Source: Bacteroidota bacterium
GTDB taxonomy: Bacteria > Bacteroidota > Ignavibacteria > Palsa-1295
NCBI GenBank assembly: GCA_030706385.1
Contig: JAUZOQ010000025.1
Location: 1 to 39,677, forward strand
Direction: 5' to 3'
Length of the DNA: 39,677 bases
Within the stretch, counting starts at the first letter, position 1. Each line of letters begins with the position of its first letter. The position numbers and the translations under genes are program-made. Under the pieces are notes generated by a model. The model saw only the letters and a list, made by a program, of their open reading frames with translations. It made no database searches and was not told the origin of the DNA. Of this stretch, positions 25,930 through 35,300 are shown one piece after another.

Positions 25930-27696
25930 TTAAAACCGTTGGTAGCATTTCACCTGCACATCGAACTCGGCAGGTTTGGGAATACCTAATCCGAAATCCA
26001 GACCGAAGGTCAGGTCGACTCCGAAATTCGAACCGGCTCCGCCGGGTGTAGTCATGATTCCGATGGCCGGCGAAATAAGCGCTGCACTGTGAATACCACC
26101 GACGGTCGAAGGAGATTCGGCCGAATAAATACCGTAATAGCCAAGACGAACCACAGGCTGTATTATCCCATTGAATATCGAAAGCGGCGACCACCCAAGC
26201 TGCAAACCAAGTGATTTCGGCGAACTGAAGATCTGCGAAAAATTCGACGGGTTGTCGTAAGCGAGATACGGTGCGCTGTTCGAATAGAGAAGGCCGTAGG
26301 AAAGATCGAGGGTCAGCGAAGGAACATTCGATTCCACTCCGACAAAGAGATTCAATCCGGAGCTATGCCCAAACCCAGCACCTACACGGTAACGCAGCCC
26401 TGCAATGACATTGCCTTGCGTTGCATCGACCTTTGTTTTTAATTCTTCCTTCTCTCGTGAAACCTGAGTAAGCGTTGCTTCCAGCCGATCGGTCTTTACC
26501 TTTTCGACATTATAGGCCATGTTCAACTCTTGCAAAGCTTTTTGCGCGCTTTCCTTTTTACCGCCTACTTCAAGAGTATCGGCATTGGCGATCGAAACAC
26601 CGTTGCCAACAAGCATCGGCGATTTTTTCTCAAAACTTTTTGTCTCGTCGAACAGTACTTTGCCGGATCCAACCTCTTTTGCCGTGATGCGGTATTGGTA
26701 AGTGCCATTCGGATACGGCTTCATATCATGCTCGGCAAGGTAATCGGCCGGACGCATGACGGAGTCGATAAGCGTTAGCGGATGCGCCGGATCGACAACG
26801 GAAAGAAGATCGACCTTCACTGCCGAAGTTCTGGCAACCGTATAGGGAATCGAAAGGCGCGACGATTGCATGGAGAGATCGGCCTTGCCCAATGCATACT
26901 TCAAGCGTTCGCCATTAAGAATGATATCTTCCTTAAAATGACGAGCGAAATCTTCATAGAAATTTAGGACTTCGTTATCGTCGATCTTGAATATATAGGT
27001 CTGCCTGTCAGGAGGAGTGTTCTCCAGACGCAGGCGGATCGGATCACCGGGCCTGGCAGTAAATTCTTTTGCGTAGCGTTCGAACTTCTTTTCGCTCTCG
27101 CTTCGATTCGATTCGATGGCGCGCTCAATGATCACATAATAATGGATCGAATCGCTCTTTGCATCTTTCGCTTTCGGAAGCGGAAGGATTCCCAGCGATA
27201 CAGTATAGGATGCTTCATCGCCGGAAAGAACTTTGGAGAGATTGCTCACCAGTGGCAAGGCCAGAGGCGTGCGTGCAGACCCAACAAAATACATTACCGA
27301 TTGCGGAGAAGTCTTGACCGTATCGGTCCTCTCGCGCCCTTCGGCAGAGAATGACATGTACCGCGGTTCGAGATGGAAACTTGCTTCGTGCAAGACGATC
27401 TCACCGGTCGGTGCATCGGTGCGAACGTAATTGGCTTCAAGTTTCAGGAGTTCGGGATCGGGCGCGGCGCTATACTTCGCACGTTCGGTTTCAAGCCGCT
27501 CGTGCATGAGATCATCGATGCTTTTGATATACTCCTGCGAGCGTTGAGAGCGCACGGGAGTATCGTATTTCTGAGGCGAGTCCTGATTCTGAGCAAAAAG
27601 GCTTCCGGCACAAACGATCATGACAAAAGCCACAAGCATAGTAGCTATGCTTGCGGCTGTTATCAGTTGTTTTGTTGTCTCGGGTTCTTTTTTCAC
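25930..27696 (-). CDS. Predicted outer-membrane protein of unknown function (third gene of the sigma cassette)
   Basis: 588 residues from a GTG start. The signal sequence is long (basic/polar start, then MLVAFVMIVCAGSLFAQ). Residues ~40-350 are a soluble region with beta strands (FHLEPRYMSFSAEG, TYQYRITAKEVGSGKVLFDE). Residues ~385-435 form a likely coiled coil (ALQELNMAYNVEKVKTDRLE, LTQVSREKEELKTKVD). The last ~150 residues look like an eight- or ten-stranded barrel (YRVGAGFGHSSGLNLFVGVE, LTFGLDFGLGI) and end in Phe, as outer-membrane barrels often do. I do not recognise the family. It lies 75 bp after the anti-sigma gene on the same strand, so it may be a target or signal source for that regulator. 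Confidence 0.75.
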   Translation of the reverse strand: MKKEPETTKQLITAASIATMLVAFVMIVCAGSLFAQNQDSPQKYDTPVRSQRSQEYIKSIDDLMHERLETERAKYSAAPDPELLKLEANYVRTDAPTGEIVLHEASFHLEPRYMSFSAEGRERTDTVKTSPQSVMYFVGSARTPLALPLVSNLSKVLSGDEASYTVSLGILPLPKAKDAKSDSIHYYVIIERAIESNRSESEKKFERYAKEFTARPGDPIRLRLENTPPDRQTYIFKIDDNEVLNFYEDFARHFKEDIILNGERLKYALGKADLSMQSSRLSIPYTVARTSAVKVDLLSVVDPAHPLTLIDSVMRPADYLAEHDMKPYPNGTYQYRITAKEVGSGKVLFDETKSFEKKSPMLVGNGVSIANADTLEVGGKKESAQKALQELNMAYNVEKVKTDRLEATLTQVSREKEELKTKVDATQGNVIAGLRYRVGAGFGHSSGLNLFVGVESNVPSLTLDLSYGLLYSNSAPYLAYDNPSNFSQIFSSPKSLGLQLGWSPLSIFNGIIQPVVRLGYYGIYSAESPSTVGGIHSAALISPAIGIMTTPGGAGSNFGVDLTFGLDFGLGIPKPAEFDVQVKCYQRF

Positions 27697-27771
27697 TTTT
27701 CACCAACTCTTTCGCTTCTATCCTCTAACAGAATGGAAGAGGAGTAAGAAAGAGAAAACCAAAATCAGAGC

Positions 27772-28518
27772 TTACATTCTATCTTGTTGAGTCACTTCAA
27801 CAACGGGTGTAGCTTTGATGAGCTTCACATACCGGTGTGAGATCATGATATCTGCCGGATCCGCTTTCGTCTGTTCTGCCTGAGGCGTTTCGGCCTGGTT
27901 CATTGAGTTTGTTGCCAGGTCAGAAGAGTGCTCGCTCTTAACTACCTCTGCATTCTTCTTGATCGGAAGGCTGGATGAAGCAGCCGGGTGGGTAACAGGA
28001 GTAGAAGCTACTGCAAGTGGAGCCTGCTGCGGCGCGATCAGCTCTTGGGCCGGCGGAGCTGTTTGCTCCGGCGTTACCGAGCGATGCGTAGGAACAGGGA
28101 CTTGCGTGATCTGTTCGTTCTTTCCTGCAAAATCAAACCACAGGAAGGCAAGTAATGCGGCAAATGCAAATCCGATCGATGCGCGCTTCGCCCACATGAA
28201 CTTAATGCTTCGCTGAGCCGGAATGCTGCGCACGGGCGCGGCGTTCGGAGCAGGAGCTGCGGTGCGAACTGCTTTGCGTGAAGTTGCAAGCGAATCGGCA
28301 AGCATCTTTTTCGTACGGTCGTCAACTTTCTGGCTGAGCATAAAGCGCGAATCGGCACGGCTCGACGCCATGGCCTTTCCGAGTGCAGCATATTCAGCGG
28401 TGGCGCGCACGAGCGTTGGCTCGGCACGAAGCTCTTCTTTGAACTCCGGACTTACATGAAGTTCACCGTCTAAATAAGCGACGATGTGCTCATCGGTAAT
28501 TCGGGGGTATTGTTTCAT
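27772..28518 (-). CDS. Putative membrane anti-sigma factor
   Basis: 248 residues, starting 3 bp after the sigma-factor stop. The N-terminus (ITDEHIVAYLDGELHVSPEF) has the AYLDGEL motif common to anti-sigma domains. No HxxxCxxC zinc motif is present. One membrane segment lies at ~113-130 (IGFAFAALLAFLWFDFAG), so the N-terminal 110 residues face the cytoplasm and a ~115-residue Pro/Gln/Ala-rich tail faces the periplasm. By position and topology it should bind and restrain the ECF sigma factor and release it on an envelope signal. The tail does not match a sensor domain that I recognise. Confidence 0.8.
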   Translation of the reverse strand: MKQYPRITDEHIVAYLDGELHVSPEFKEELRAEPTLVRATAEYAALGKAMASSRADSRFMLSQKVDDRTKKMLADSLATSRKAVRTAAPAPNAAPVRSIPAQRSIKFMWAKRASIGFAFAALLAFLWFDFAGKNEQITQVPVPTHRSVTPEQTAPPAQELIAPQQAPLAVASTPVTHPAASSSLPIKKNAEVVKSEHSSDLATNSMNQAETPQAEQTKADPADIMISHRYVKLIKATPVVEVTQQDRM

Positions 28519-28521
28519 ATA

Positions 28522-29469
28522 CTATATCTCTTCGTCTATATCTGCTATGGTTTCCTTCGCAGAGTACTCCTTCCCCAATACGGGGCTTAAAACTTTTCTG
28601 AGCCTTTTCTTTGCTCTGAACACTCGAATGCGAATGGTCGAGAGCGATGTTCCGGTCAACTTGCCGATCTCTTCGTAGGTCAACCCTTCATATTCGCTGA
28701 GCATCAATGCTTCGCGATAGGTCTCCGGCAGTTCGGCTATTGCTGCAAGCAAGAGATTCGTCTGTTCCTTCTGCGTCAGGATCTCAAGCGGATCGTCCGA
28801 TCGCTTGACATTGCTTTGCCCGTTCAGCGCATCATCTTCGGTCAGATTGTCGGGATCGACCATCGAGCCGGAAGAGAGATTATTTCGCAATCCGCGCTTT
28901 TTCGAACTCAGGCAGGTATTACGGGTCACCGTAAAGATCCATGCCCGGAATTCGCCGGAAACAAACGTGTGACGGTACTGGGAAACCCGTAGAAAAACTT
29001 CCTGAAACGTATCCTCTACCAATTCTTCGGGAAGCCCTGCCGATAGCAGTACCTTCGCACAGTACGAATAGACACTGGACTTATATCTCTCATAGAGAAT
29101 AAAAAACGCAGCATCTTCACCTTTTTGGTAGCGGAAAAAACACTCTTCGTCGTTTTCCGCAGTTTGGCCCTTCTTATCAATGAACTGATCCGAAAAAGAT
29201 CTTGCAACTCCTTGCCGCTTCTTATATTGCCCATTGGCAAAGAAACGAGACTTCGGAACTTCCGCTATTTCACGAAGTTCTGCCCCGATGATATCATCCG
29301 TTTCGGGAAGCTCACCGGAGAAAGCCTGCTCAGATGTAGGAAAGTCTTCGATCGGCATGAACGCATTTTGAGACCCCTCAAATAAGTCCCTTGTTTGATC
29401 AACGCTTGCCCCCCTCCTTTCCTCATCCTTCAGAGGCTTGCTTTCTTCGTTATAAGAACTTTGCGACAC
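28522..29469 (-). CDS. ECF-subfamily RNA polymerase sigma factor with long N-terminal extension
   Basis: 315 residues from a GTG start. Sigma region 2 is at ~107-192 (FRYQKGEDAAFFILYERYKS, EELVEDTFQEVFLRVSQYR, FRAWIFTVTRNTCLSSKKR) and region 4 at ~238-295 (AIAELPETYREALMLSEYEG, LTYEEIGKLTGTSLSTIRIR). ECF factors usually begin close to region 2; here about 105 acidic, low-complexity residues precede it. An ATG at 29358 would shorten the protein by 37 residues. A purine-rich run (about 29411-29425) that looks like a strong ribosome site lies inside the extension but has no suitably spaced in-frame ATG. It is first in the cassette with the anti-sigma and OMP genes. Confidence 0.92.
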   Translation of the reverse strand: MSQSSYNEESKPLKDEERRGASVDQTRDLFEGSQNAFMPIEDFPTSEQAFSGELPETDDIIGAELREIAEVPKSRFFANGQYKKRQGVARSFSDQFIDKKGQTAENDEECFFRYQKGEDAAFFILYERYKSSVYSYCAKVLLSAGLPEELVEDTFQEVFLRVSQYRHTFVSGEFRAWIFTVTRNTCLSSKKRGLRNNLSSGSMVDPDNLTEDDALNGQSNVKRSDDPLEILTQKEQTNLLLAAIAELPETYREALMLSEYEGLTYEEIGKLTGTSLSTIRIRVFRAKKRLRKVLSPVLGKEYSAKETIADIDEEI

Positions 29470-29514
29470 AGGAATAATTACACCTCTAAGCTAAAGAATC
29501 AGAAAAAAAACTCT

Positions 29515-29533
29515 CGATTTCGATAAGAAATCG
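29515..29533 (-). promoter_or_regulatory. Perfect inverted repeat upstream of the sigma cassette
   Basis: Seven-base arms (CGATTTC and GAAATCG) flank a 5-nt centre (GATAA). It sits 46 to 64 nt before the sigma-factor start, where a promoter would be. It may be an operator, part of an autoregulated promoter, or a leader hairpin; no T-run follows on either strand that would make it a terminator. Confidence 0.4.
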
Positions 29534-29559
29534 CAGATTGACACAAGTAAATTCAGGCG

Positions 29560-29588
29560 TGTGGAAAAGTGGATAAGAATGGGGATAA
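29560..29588 (-). other. Cluster of three DnaA-box-like 9-mers
   Basis: On the minus strand, reading upstream to downstream, TTATCCCCA (29580-29588), TTATCCACT (29568-29576) and TTTTCCACA (29560-29568) occur within 29 bp in the same direction. The last fits the relaxed TTWTNCACA consensus and the other two differ from TTATCCACA by one base. They lie in an AT-rich 194-bp intergenic region between the sigma and asparaginase genes. No replication genes are near. Chance or a DnaA-regulated promoter are as likely as an origin. Confidence 0.3.
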
Positions 29589-29663
29589 GTACAACTCATT
29601 CTCCCTCTTCTTTCATCTTTTCTCTAAAGAACGTGGGGGGCGTGAAGTTAGTGACAAACTCGA

Positions 29664-30725
29664 TCAAAGGGCGGCAAAGATTTCCTGGATCTTCTCTGAA
29701 GAATACCCGGCTGCCAGAGCAAGCATGAGTTTGATCCTGGCCTTCGGTCCGGTAAGATAGGGAGCAAAGATGCAACCGATCCTCTCAAGTTCAAGCCCGG
29801 CACCCTCATACGCATAATATGGCCGTACCGGTCCGCTAAAACAGCGGCTAGTGATGACAACAGGGATCTTCATCTCGCAAGCACGAGCAATGCCATTCAT
29901 TACTCCAGGAGGGACATTCCCTTGGCCCATGGCTTCGACGACGATACCTTTTGCTCCGGAATCGATTGCTGCTCTGAAAAATAGATCGCCCATACCCGCA
30001 TAGGTCTTCAGGAGCTCGACATGCGGAAGTTCAACTTCATCATCGACCGGAATAGCCATGTGTGAGTTCGAGGCTCGAAGTTTGGTCGGCGCTTCGCAGG
30101 CAAGGACATTCACTCTGCCCAACGGACCAAGATCGGGCGATACGAACGTATCGGTCCGCGTTGTATGCGATTTCGTCACTTGCGTCGAGCTATGGATCGT
30201 GCCATTCATGACGACGACAACTCCTTCACCGATAAATTCCTTCGAGGCTGCGACTGCAACGGCATCGATCAGATTTCTTCCTCCATCCCATCCTACATCG
30301 AGGGAGTGATGCATCGCTCCGGTGAAGACGACGGGCACATGGTCTCCGATAGCTACATCCAGGAAGTAGGCACTTTCCTCCATCGAATCGGTACCGTGCG
30401 TGATCACGACTCCATCGGAGTGATCGCTGACGGCACGGACAAAATCTGCCAAGGTCAGCATCATCTCCGGAGAGATGTGCGGCCCCGGAAGTGTTGCGAA
30501 GTCGAACACTTCGATCTCAACATTGGGCAAGTATGCTGCAAGTTCAGGAATGCGCTCGAGAATTTCCTTGCCGCGCAATGCCGGAATAGGGCCAGCCTTC
30601 TTATCCGAAGTTACAGCTATCGTACCTCCGGTGAAAACGATTGCAACACGAGAGCGAATATCTGACAGCGCTGACTGAGTCGTTTTGGGTTCGATGAGTG
30701 AAAGTGATTCGGTGACAATAGCCAT
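29664..30725 (-). CDS. L-asparaginase (type I/II asparaginase-glutaminase family)
   Basis: 353 residues from the ATG giving MAIVTESLSL. It converts asparagine to aspartate and ammonia. The nucleophile site is FTGGTIAVTS (Thr35), and the second active-site pair is in VITHGTDSMEESAYFLD. VVFTGAMHHSLDVGWDGGRNL and VVEAMGQGNVPPG are further family blocks. No signal peptide is present from this start, so it is cytoplasmic. A GTG at 30827 would add 34 residues with a hydrophobic stretch (PIVAGFLLGFLWF), but that sequence lies in the divergent promoter region shared with the DUF486 gene, so I did not use it. A small hairpin lies just before the ATG. Confidence 0.9.
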   Translation of the reverse strand: MAIVTESLSLIEPKTTQSALSDIRSRVAIVFTGGTIAVTSDKKAGPIPALRGKEILERIPELAAYLPNVEIEVFDFATLPGPHISPEMMLTLADFVRAVSDHSDGVVITHGTDSMEESAYFLDVAIGDHVPVVFTGAMHHSLDVGWDGGRNLIDAVAVAASKEFIGEGVVVVMNGTIHSSTQVTKSHTTRTDTFVSPDLGPLGRVNVLACEAPTKLRASNSHMAIPVDDEVELPHVELLKTYAGMGDLFFRAAIDSGAKGIVVEAMGQGNVPPGVMNGIARACEMKIPVVITSRCFSGPVRPYYAYEGAGLELERIGCIFAPYLTGPKARIKLMLALAAGYSSEKIQEIFAAL

Positions 30726-30731
30726 ACTCAA

Positions 30732-30754
30732 ATTGGGGAAATAATTAACCCAAT
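30732..30754 (-). promoter_or_regulatory. Leader hairpin before the asparaginase start
   Basis: Six-base arms ATTGGG and CCCAAT enclose 11 AT-rich bases, ending 6 nt before the chosen ATG. In the transcript it would sit over the ribosome landing site, and there is no Shine-Dalgarno. A regulatory role is possible but unproven. Confidence 0.25.
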
Positions 30755-30856
30755 CATTGAACCACAAGAATCCGAGGAGAAATCCCGCAACTATTGGAAT
30801 AATTGTCAAGTTATTTTCTAACTTCACACGAAATTTTCACTTCAGATAAACACCGC

Positions 30857-31189
30857 ATGCTAACTCCGATCCTTTTACTTGTTATTTCAAATACGTTTAT
30901 GACCATTGCATGGTACGGACATCTTCGCTATACTTCGAAGCCGTTATGGATCGTCATCCTTGTCAGTTGGGGAATAGCCTTCTTCGAATACTGCTTTCAA
31001 GTACCGGCGAACCGCTTGGGCTATGGAATATTTACCGCCACGCAACTGAAGATCGTTGCTGAAGTCCTCTCCCTTTCGATCTTCATGGTCTTTGCGTTCT
31101 TCTATCTCGATGAGCCGATCAAATGGAATTACATCGTTAGTTTCCTTCTGATCATTGGTGCCGTGGTTTTTGCATTTGCTTTTAAGTAA
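30857..31189 (+). CDS. DUF486 / DMT-superfamily small membrane protein
   Basis: 110 residues from the ATG giving MLTPILLLVISN; a start at 30803 would add an 18-residue polar leader inside the shared promoter region. Four membrane helices can be seen (LTPILLLVISNTFMTIAWYG, PLWIVILVSWGIAFFEY, QLKIVAEVLSLSIFMVFAFF, YIVSFLLIIGAVVFAFAF), with FEYCFQVPANRLGY and TATQLKIV between them, which are DUF486 hallmarks. The family is placed with EmrE-like drug/metabolite transporters; no substrate is known. RuvB follows after 48 bp on the same strand. Confidence 0.9.
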   Translation: MLTPILLLVISNTFMTIAWYGHLRYTSKPLWIVILVSWGIAFFEYCFQVPANRLGYGIFTATQLKIVAEVLSLSIFMVFAFFYLDEPIKWNYIVSFLLIIGAVVFAFAFK

Positions 31190-31237
31190 ACAATTCCGAT
31201 CAATGCGTGTTTGAAATGAACAAATACAATCACCGTA

Positions 31238-32272
31238 ATGCCATCATCGAATCCCCGTTTTCAAAGTGCTGATAGTATGAATATTGATAATGAATTCGAG
31301 CAAACGCTGCGCCCGAAAGCATTCGATGATTTTGCCGGACAGCCTTCGATCGTCGAGAATCTCCGCGTCTTCATTCAAGCAGCCAAACAACGAGGCGAAG
31401 CGCTCGATCATGCGCTTTTTACCGGGCCTCCAGGTCTTGGAAAGACCACGCTTGCCAATATTATCGCTTCCGAGATGGGCTCCAACATCAAGACGACGTC
31501 CGGCCCCGTTCTTGAACGCCCGGGCGATCTTGCCGGACTTCTGACCAATCTCGAAGAAGGCGATGTGCTGTTCATCGATGAGATCCATCGGCTTTCGGCT
31601 GCAGTTGAAGAATATCTGTACTCAGCGATGGAAGACTACCGCCTCGATATCATGATCGATTCGGGACCTTCGGCACGATCGGTGCAGATCGAGTTGAAAC
31701 CGTTCACTCTCGTCGGAGCGACAACACGTGCCGGCCTGCTCTCGGCTCCGCTTCGTTCACGGTTCGGAATCACGAACCGTTTGGATTATTACGACGCAGC
31801 AATTCTCGAACAGATCATCGCTCGCAGCGCGCGCATCATCGGAATCGAAGCCGAAAGTGCAGGGATGGCCGAACTTGCACGTCGTTCGCGCGGCACACCT
31901 CGCATTGCCAATCGTCTGCTTCATCGCACACGGGATTTCGCTCAGGTCAAAGGCTCCGGAATGATCACACGAGAGATCGCCATGATCGCCCTCGAAGCAT
32001 TGGAAGTCGATGAACACGGACTTGATGAGATGGATAAGCGCATCTTGCTCACGATCATCGAAAAATTTGGCGGAGGCCCGGTTGGAGTGAATACGATTGC
32101 TGTCAGTGTCGGTGAAGAGGGCGGCACGATCGAAGAAGTCTACGAACCATTCCTGATCCAGGAAGGATTCTTGAAACGTACTCCTCGCGGCAGAGAGGTG
32201 ACGGAACTTGCATATCGCCACTTCGGACTCGAAAAGAAAAAACAGGATAACGGATTATTTGACGCTCCGTAA
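31238..32272 (+). CDS. ruvB: Holliday junction branch migration helicase RuvB
   Basis: 344 residues, typical of RuvB, the hexameric motor that with RuvA drives branch migration of Holliday junctions. Seen in order: [19 protein letters not shown], Walker [20 protein letters not shown], Walker [11 protein letters not shown], the beta-hairpin region [18 protein letters not shown] that contacts RuvA, sensor [19 protein letters not shown], sensor II arginine in [14 protein letters not shown], and the winged-helix end [18 protein letters not shown]. The start ATG at 31238 has no clear Shine-Dalgarno; a second in-frame ATG near residue 14 is also possible. No ruvA or ruvC lies in the window. Confidence 0.98.
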   Translation: MPSSNPRFQSADSMNIDNEFEQTLRPKAFDDFAGQPSIVENLRVFIQAAKQRGEALDHALFTGPPGLGKTTLANIIASEMGSNIKTTSGPVLERPGDLAGLLTNLEEGDVLFIDEIHRLSAAVEEYLYSAMEDYRLDIMIDSGPSARSVQIELKPFTLVGATTRAGLLSAPLRSRFGITNRLDYYDAAILEQIIARSARIIGIEAESAGMAELARRSRGTPRIANRLLHRTRDFAQVKGSGMITREIAMIALEALEVDEHGLDEMDKRILLTIIEKFGGGPVGVNTIAVSVGEEGGTIEEVYEPFLIQEGFLKRTPRGREVTELAYRHFGLEKKKQDNGLFDAP

Positions 32273-32341
32273 GCTTTTTCTCTAAGGCCGTTGTGCACTC
32301 AATCGTACGGGAGTTGATTTTCTGCGAACCAAAGAAATTTT

Positions 32342-32370
32342 GTGAAATGTTACTAATCAGTAACATTCAC
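32342..32370 (+). promoter_or_regulatory. Imperfect 12-bp inverted repeat over the kinase gene's translation start region
   Basis: GTGAAATGTTACT (32342-32354) pairs with AGTAACATTCAC (32359-32370) with a single bulged A and a 4-nt centre. It ends 7 nt before the ATG of the PAS kinase gene, so it covers the place where a ribosome site would be. It may be an operator for a dimeric regulator or a leader hairpin. No T-run follows, so it is not a terminator for ruvB. Confidence 0.5.
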
Positions 32371-32377
32371 CGTATCT

Positions 32378-35300
32378 ATGGGCAAGAAAACCGCCGCCTC
32401 ACTGCCTCCTCCCCAGATAAGTGAGACCGTTGCTTCAACCAATAGCAGCACACCGAATCCCCGCAGAAAGAATCCGACAAAACCCAAGCAAAAAGGGCCT
32501 CAAGAATCTATGGCCAAATCCGCAAGCGACGAATCTCAGTTTGCGATTGAGACGCTCCGGAAATCAGAGTCGACCCTTCGTGCATTGATCGAAAATGCAA
32601 AAGATGCATTCATACTATTTAGCCGCGAGGGTAAAGTCCTGGCCTTTAATCAGGTTGCAGTAAACCTCTACAGAAAGCAAAACAAAAGGGAGATCACCGA
32701 AGGCAGCAGTATTTACGATCTCGTAATTCCCTCTCGCCATGAAGACACCAGGAAGATTTTCGATCGAGTACTTACCGGACAAACATTCGAACGAATCGTA
32801 AATCATATTTCCGATGACGGAAAGAAATATTCCTTCAAACGATTTTTCAATCCGGTCACTTCGGAGGATGGATCTGTCTATGCTATTGCAAATACGATCA
32901 GCGATATCACTGCCGAAGTAGAAGCAGCAGAAGCGATCCGCAATTCCGAAGCGAATCTTCGTGCACTCTTCGATAATGCCCAACATGGTTTTGCATTGAT
33001 CGATCGATCTGCAAAGATCCTCGCATTCAACAAGATGTTCGATGACATTTTTTCCTTAGCATCAGCAAAGAGACCAATGGTAGGCAGTTCGCTCTTCGAT
33101 CTCTTACGGGAAGAACACATTCCGATCATGAGAGAGACTGTTGCGCAAGTTCTAACGGGAAAAGTATTCGACCGCACGACCCCTCTTCAAAAACCCGATG
33201 GAAGTATTTTTTGGGCTCGCGGTTCGTATAGTCCGGTCAAGGATAACTCCGGTAATATCATCGGTGTGTGCATCGGTACCACGGACGTTACCAAGGAAAT
33301 TGGTGCACAAGCTGCTATCAGGGAATCCGAGGCAAATCTTCGCGCGCTCTTCGATAATACGAAAGAGGGCTTCGTGCTGATCGATCTAAATTCGACGATC
33401 CTCGCATTCAATCATGCTGCCGGTTACCTCTATGAGGAGGTCATTGGCAAAACCCTCACTGTCGGAAAAGGCGTCTCCGAAGTTCTTGGCCGCCAATTAG
33501 GAGAATACATGCGTACGGCATTCGATACGGTTCTGGCAGGCGGTTCGATCGAACGAACATCGAAACAGACTGCGACTGACGGAAAAACCTATTGGCTGCG
33601 CGGCAATTACAATGCTGTGCGATCTTCCGAAGGCGCGATCATCGGCATCTGCATCGGGATCTCCGATATTAGTGCCGAAGTCGAAGCCGGTGCTTATGTA
33701 TCGCAGCTTGCAGCCATCGTCGAATCCAGCAACGATGCGATTATCGGAAAGACACTCGAGGGAATAGTCACGAGTTGGAATTTCGGCGCCGAGAAGATAT
33801 TCGGCTATACTGCGAAGGAAATGCTCGGAAGATCGATCACGACTTTGATCCCTCGCGAACGGCTTGAGGAAGAGCAGCAGATCCTCGAAAAAATTTCTCG
33901 CGGTGAAAAGATCGAGCAGTTCACTACTACGCGCATCACCAGATCAGGAGAGCAACTTATCGTTTCAGTTACGATCTCGCCGATCCGGAACCGTGATGGC
34001 GTTATCATCGGAGCCTCGAAGATCGCCAGAGATATTACCGAGCAGAACCGTCTGAATAACAAGATCCGTGAAAGTGAGAAGCGATTCCGTACGGTAGCTG
34101 ATACTGCTCCGATTCTCATTTGGATGAGTGATGAAAGCGATCACGTTGATTTTCTGAACACGGGATGGGTCGATTTCACCGGAAGATCGATGAAAGAACT
34201 GCTGAGTGATTGGAATTCCTGCATTCATCCGGATGATCGGCCAGGCCGGAACGCTGTTCGCGCAGAGGCGTATTCCGAGAAGAAAGAGTTCAGCTTCGAG
34301 TATCGCATTCGCAGACATGATGGTGAGTACCGATGGGTTGCCGGAAATGGCCGGCCGCGTTTCTCCTTCGATGGAACATTCCTTGGATTTATTGGGACGT
34401 GTACCGATATCACCGAGCGCAAAATGGCACGCGAAGAACTGGAGAAAGAGGTCAACGAGCGCACCTTCGCACTTCGGACTGCCAACCATGAACTTCGCGA
34501 GCAGAAAGAATTCATGGAAACAGTTCTGGATTCCTCGATCGATCAGATCTGCGTCTATGACAAGGCGGGCCGCTTCATTACTGCCAACCGGAAATTCCGG
34601 GAAGAATCCGATAAGGATCTTTCCGAACTGACCGGAAAAACATTTCTCGAAGTCTATCCCGAACTGGAGCATTCCGTCATCTATCAGGGCCTGAAGAAAG
34701 CGCTTGCGGGCGAACCCTCCAGTGCTCCGTGGAGATCGCCGCAGAGCGGCCGCAACTATACGATATCCTTCATTACTCCGGAGCGAAATAATGAGAGCTA
34801 TGGCGTAATGGTCAGTGCACATGACATTACCGATATCCTCCAAGCTGCAGATCAGATACAGCAATTCAACACCGTTTTAGAAGCCAAAAATACCGTACTG
34901 CAACAGACGAACGCAGAACTGCAGCAGCAAAAAGAGTTTATCGAAACGATGCTCGATGCTTCAATCGATCAGATCGTCGTCTGTGATAAAGACTTGCGTC
35001 TTCTGGCATGGAACAAGAAATGCGAAGAACATTTTGGCTTGAAGAAAGAAGACGTCATCGGGAAAACCTATGAAGAGTTATTCCCGGATTTCGTCGGCGC
35101 TCAGGGCTATAGCGATATCCGTGAAGTCCTCAGGACCGGTGAGATCCGGTACCGAAGCCCAAGGAAATCTCCACTGTCAGACCGCATTTTCGAAGCATTT
35201 ATTGTTCCGCTCAAGCATAACAAGGAAGTCTACGCAACGCTGACGATCTCTCACGATGTGACCGAGATCATATCCATTTCGGAAAAACTCCGACAGACAA

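Noticed and set aside
29470-29663. Replication origin
   Set aside because: Only three imperfect DnaA-like boxes and no dnaA, dnaN, mnmG or rpmH nearby; kept only as an observation. RsmG 8 kb away is embedded in a sugar-metabolism operon, so it does not help.
33965-34864. Minus-strand open frame of 299 codons
   Set aside because: It is antisense to PAS domains 4-6 of the kinase. The sense protein explains the conservation; the antisense product shows no motif.
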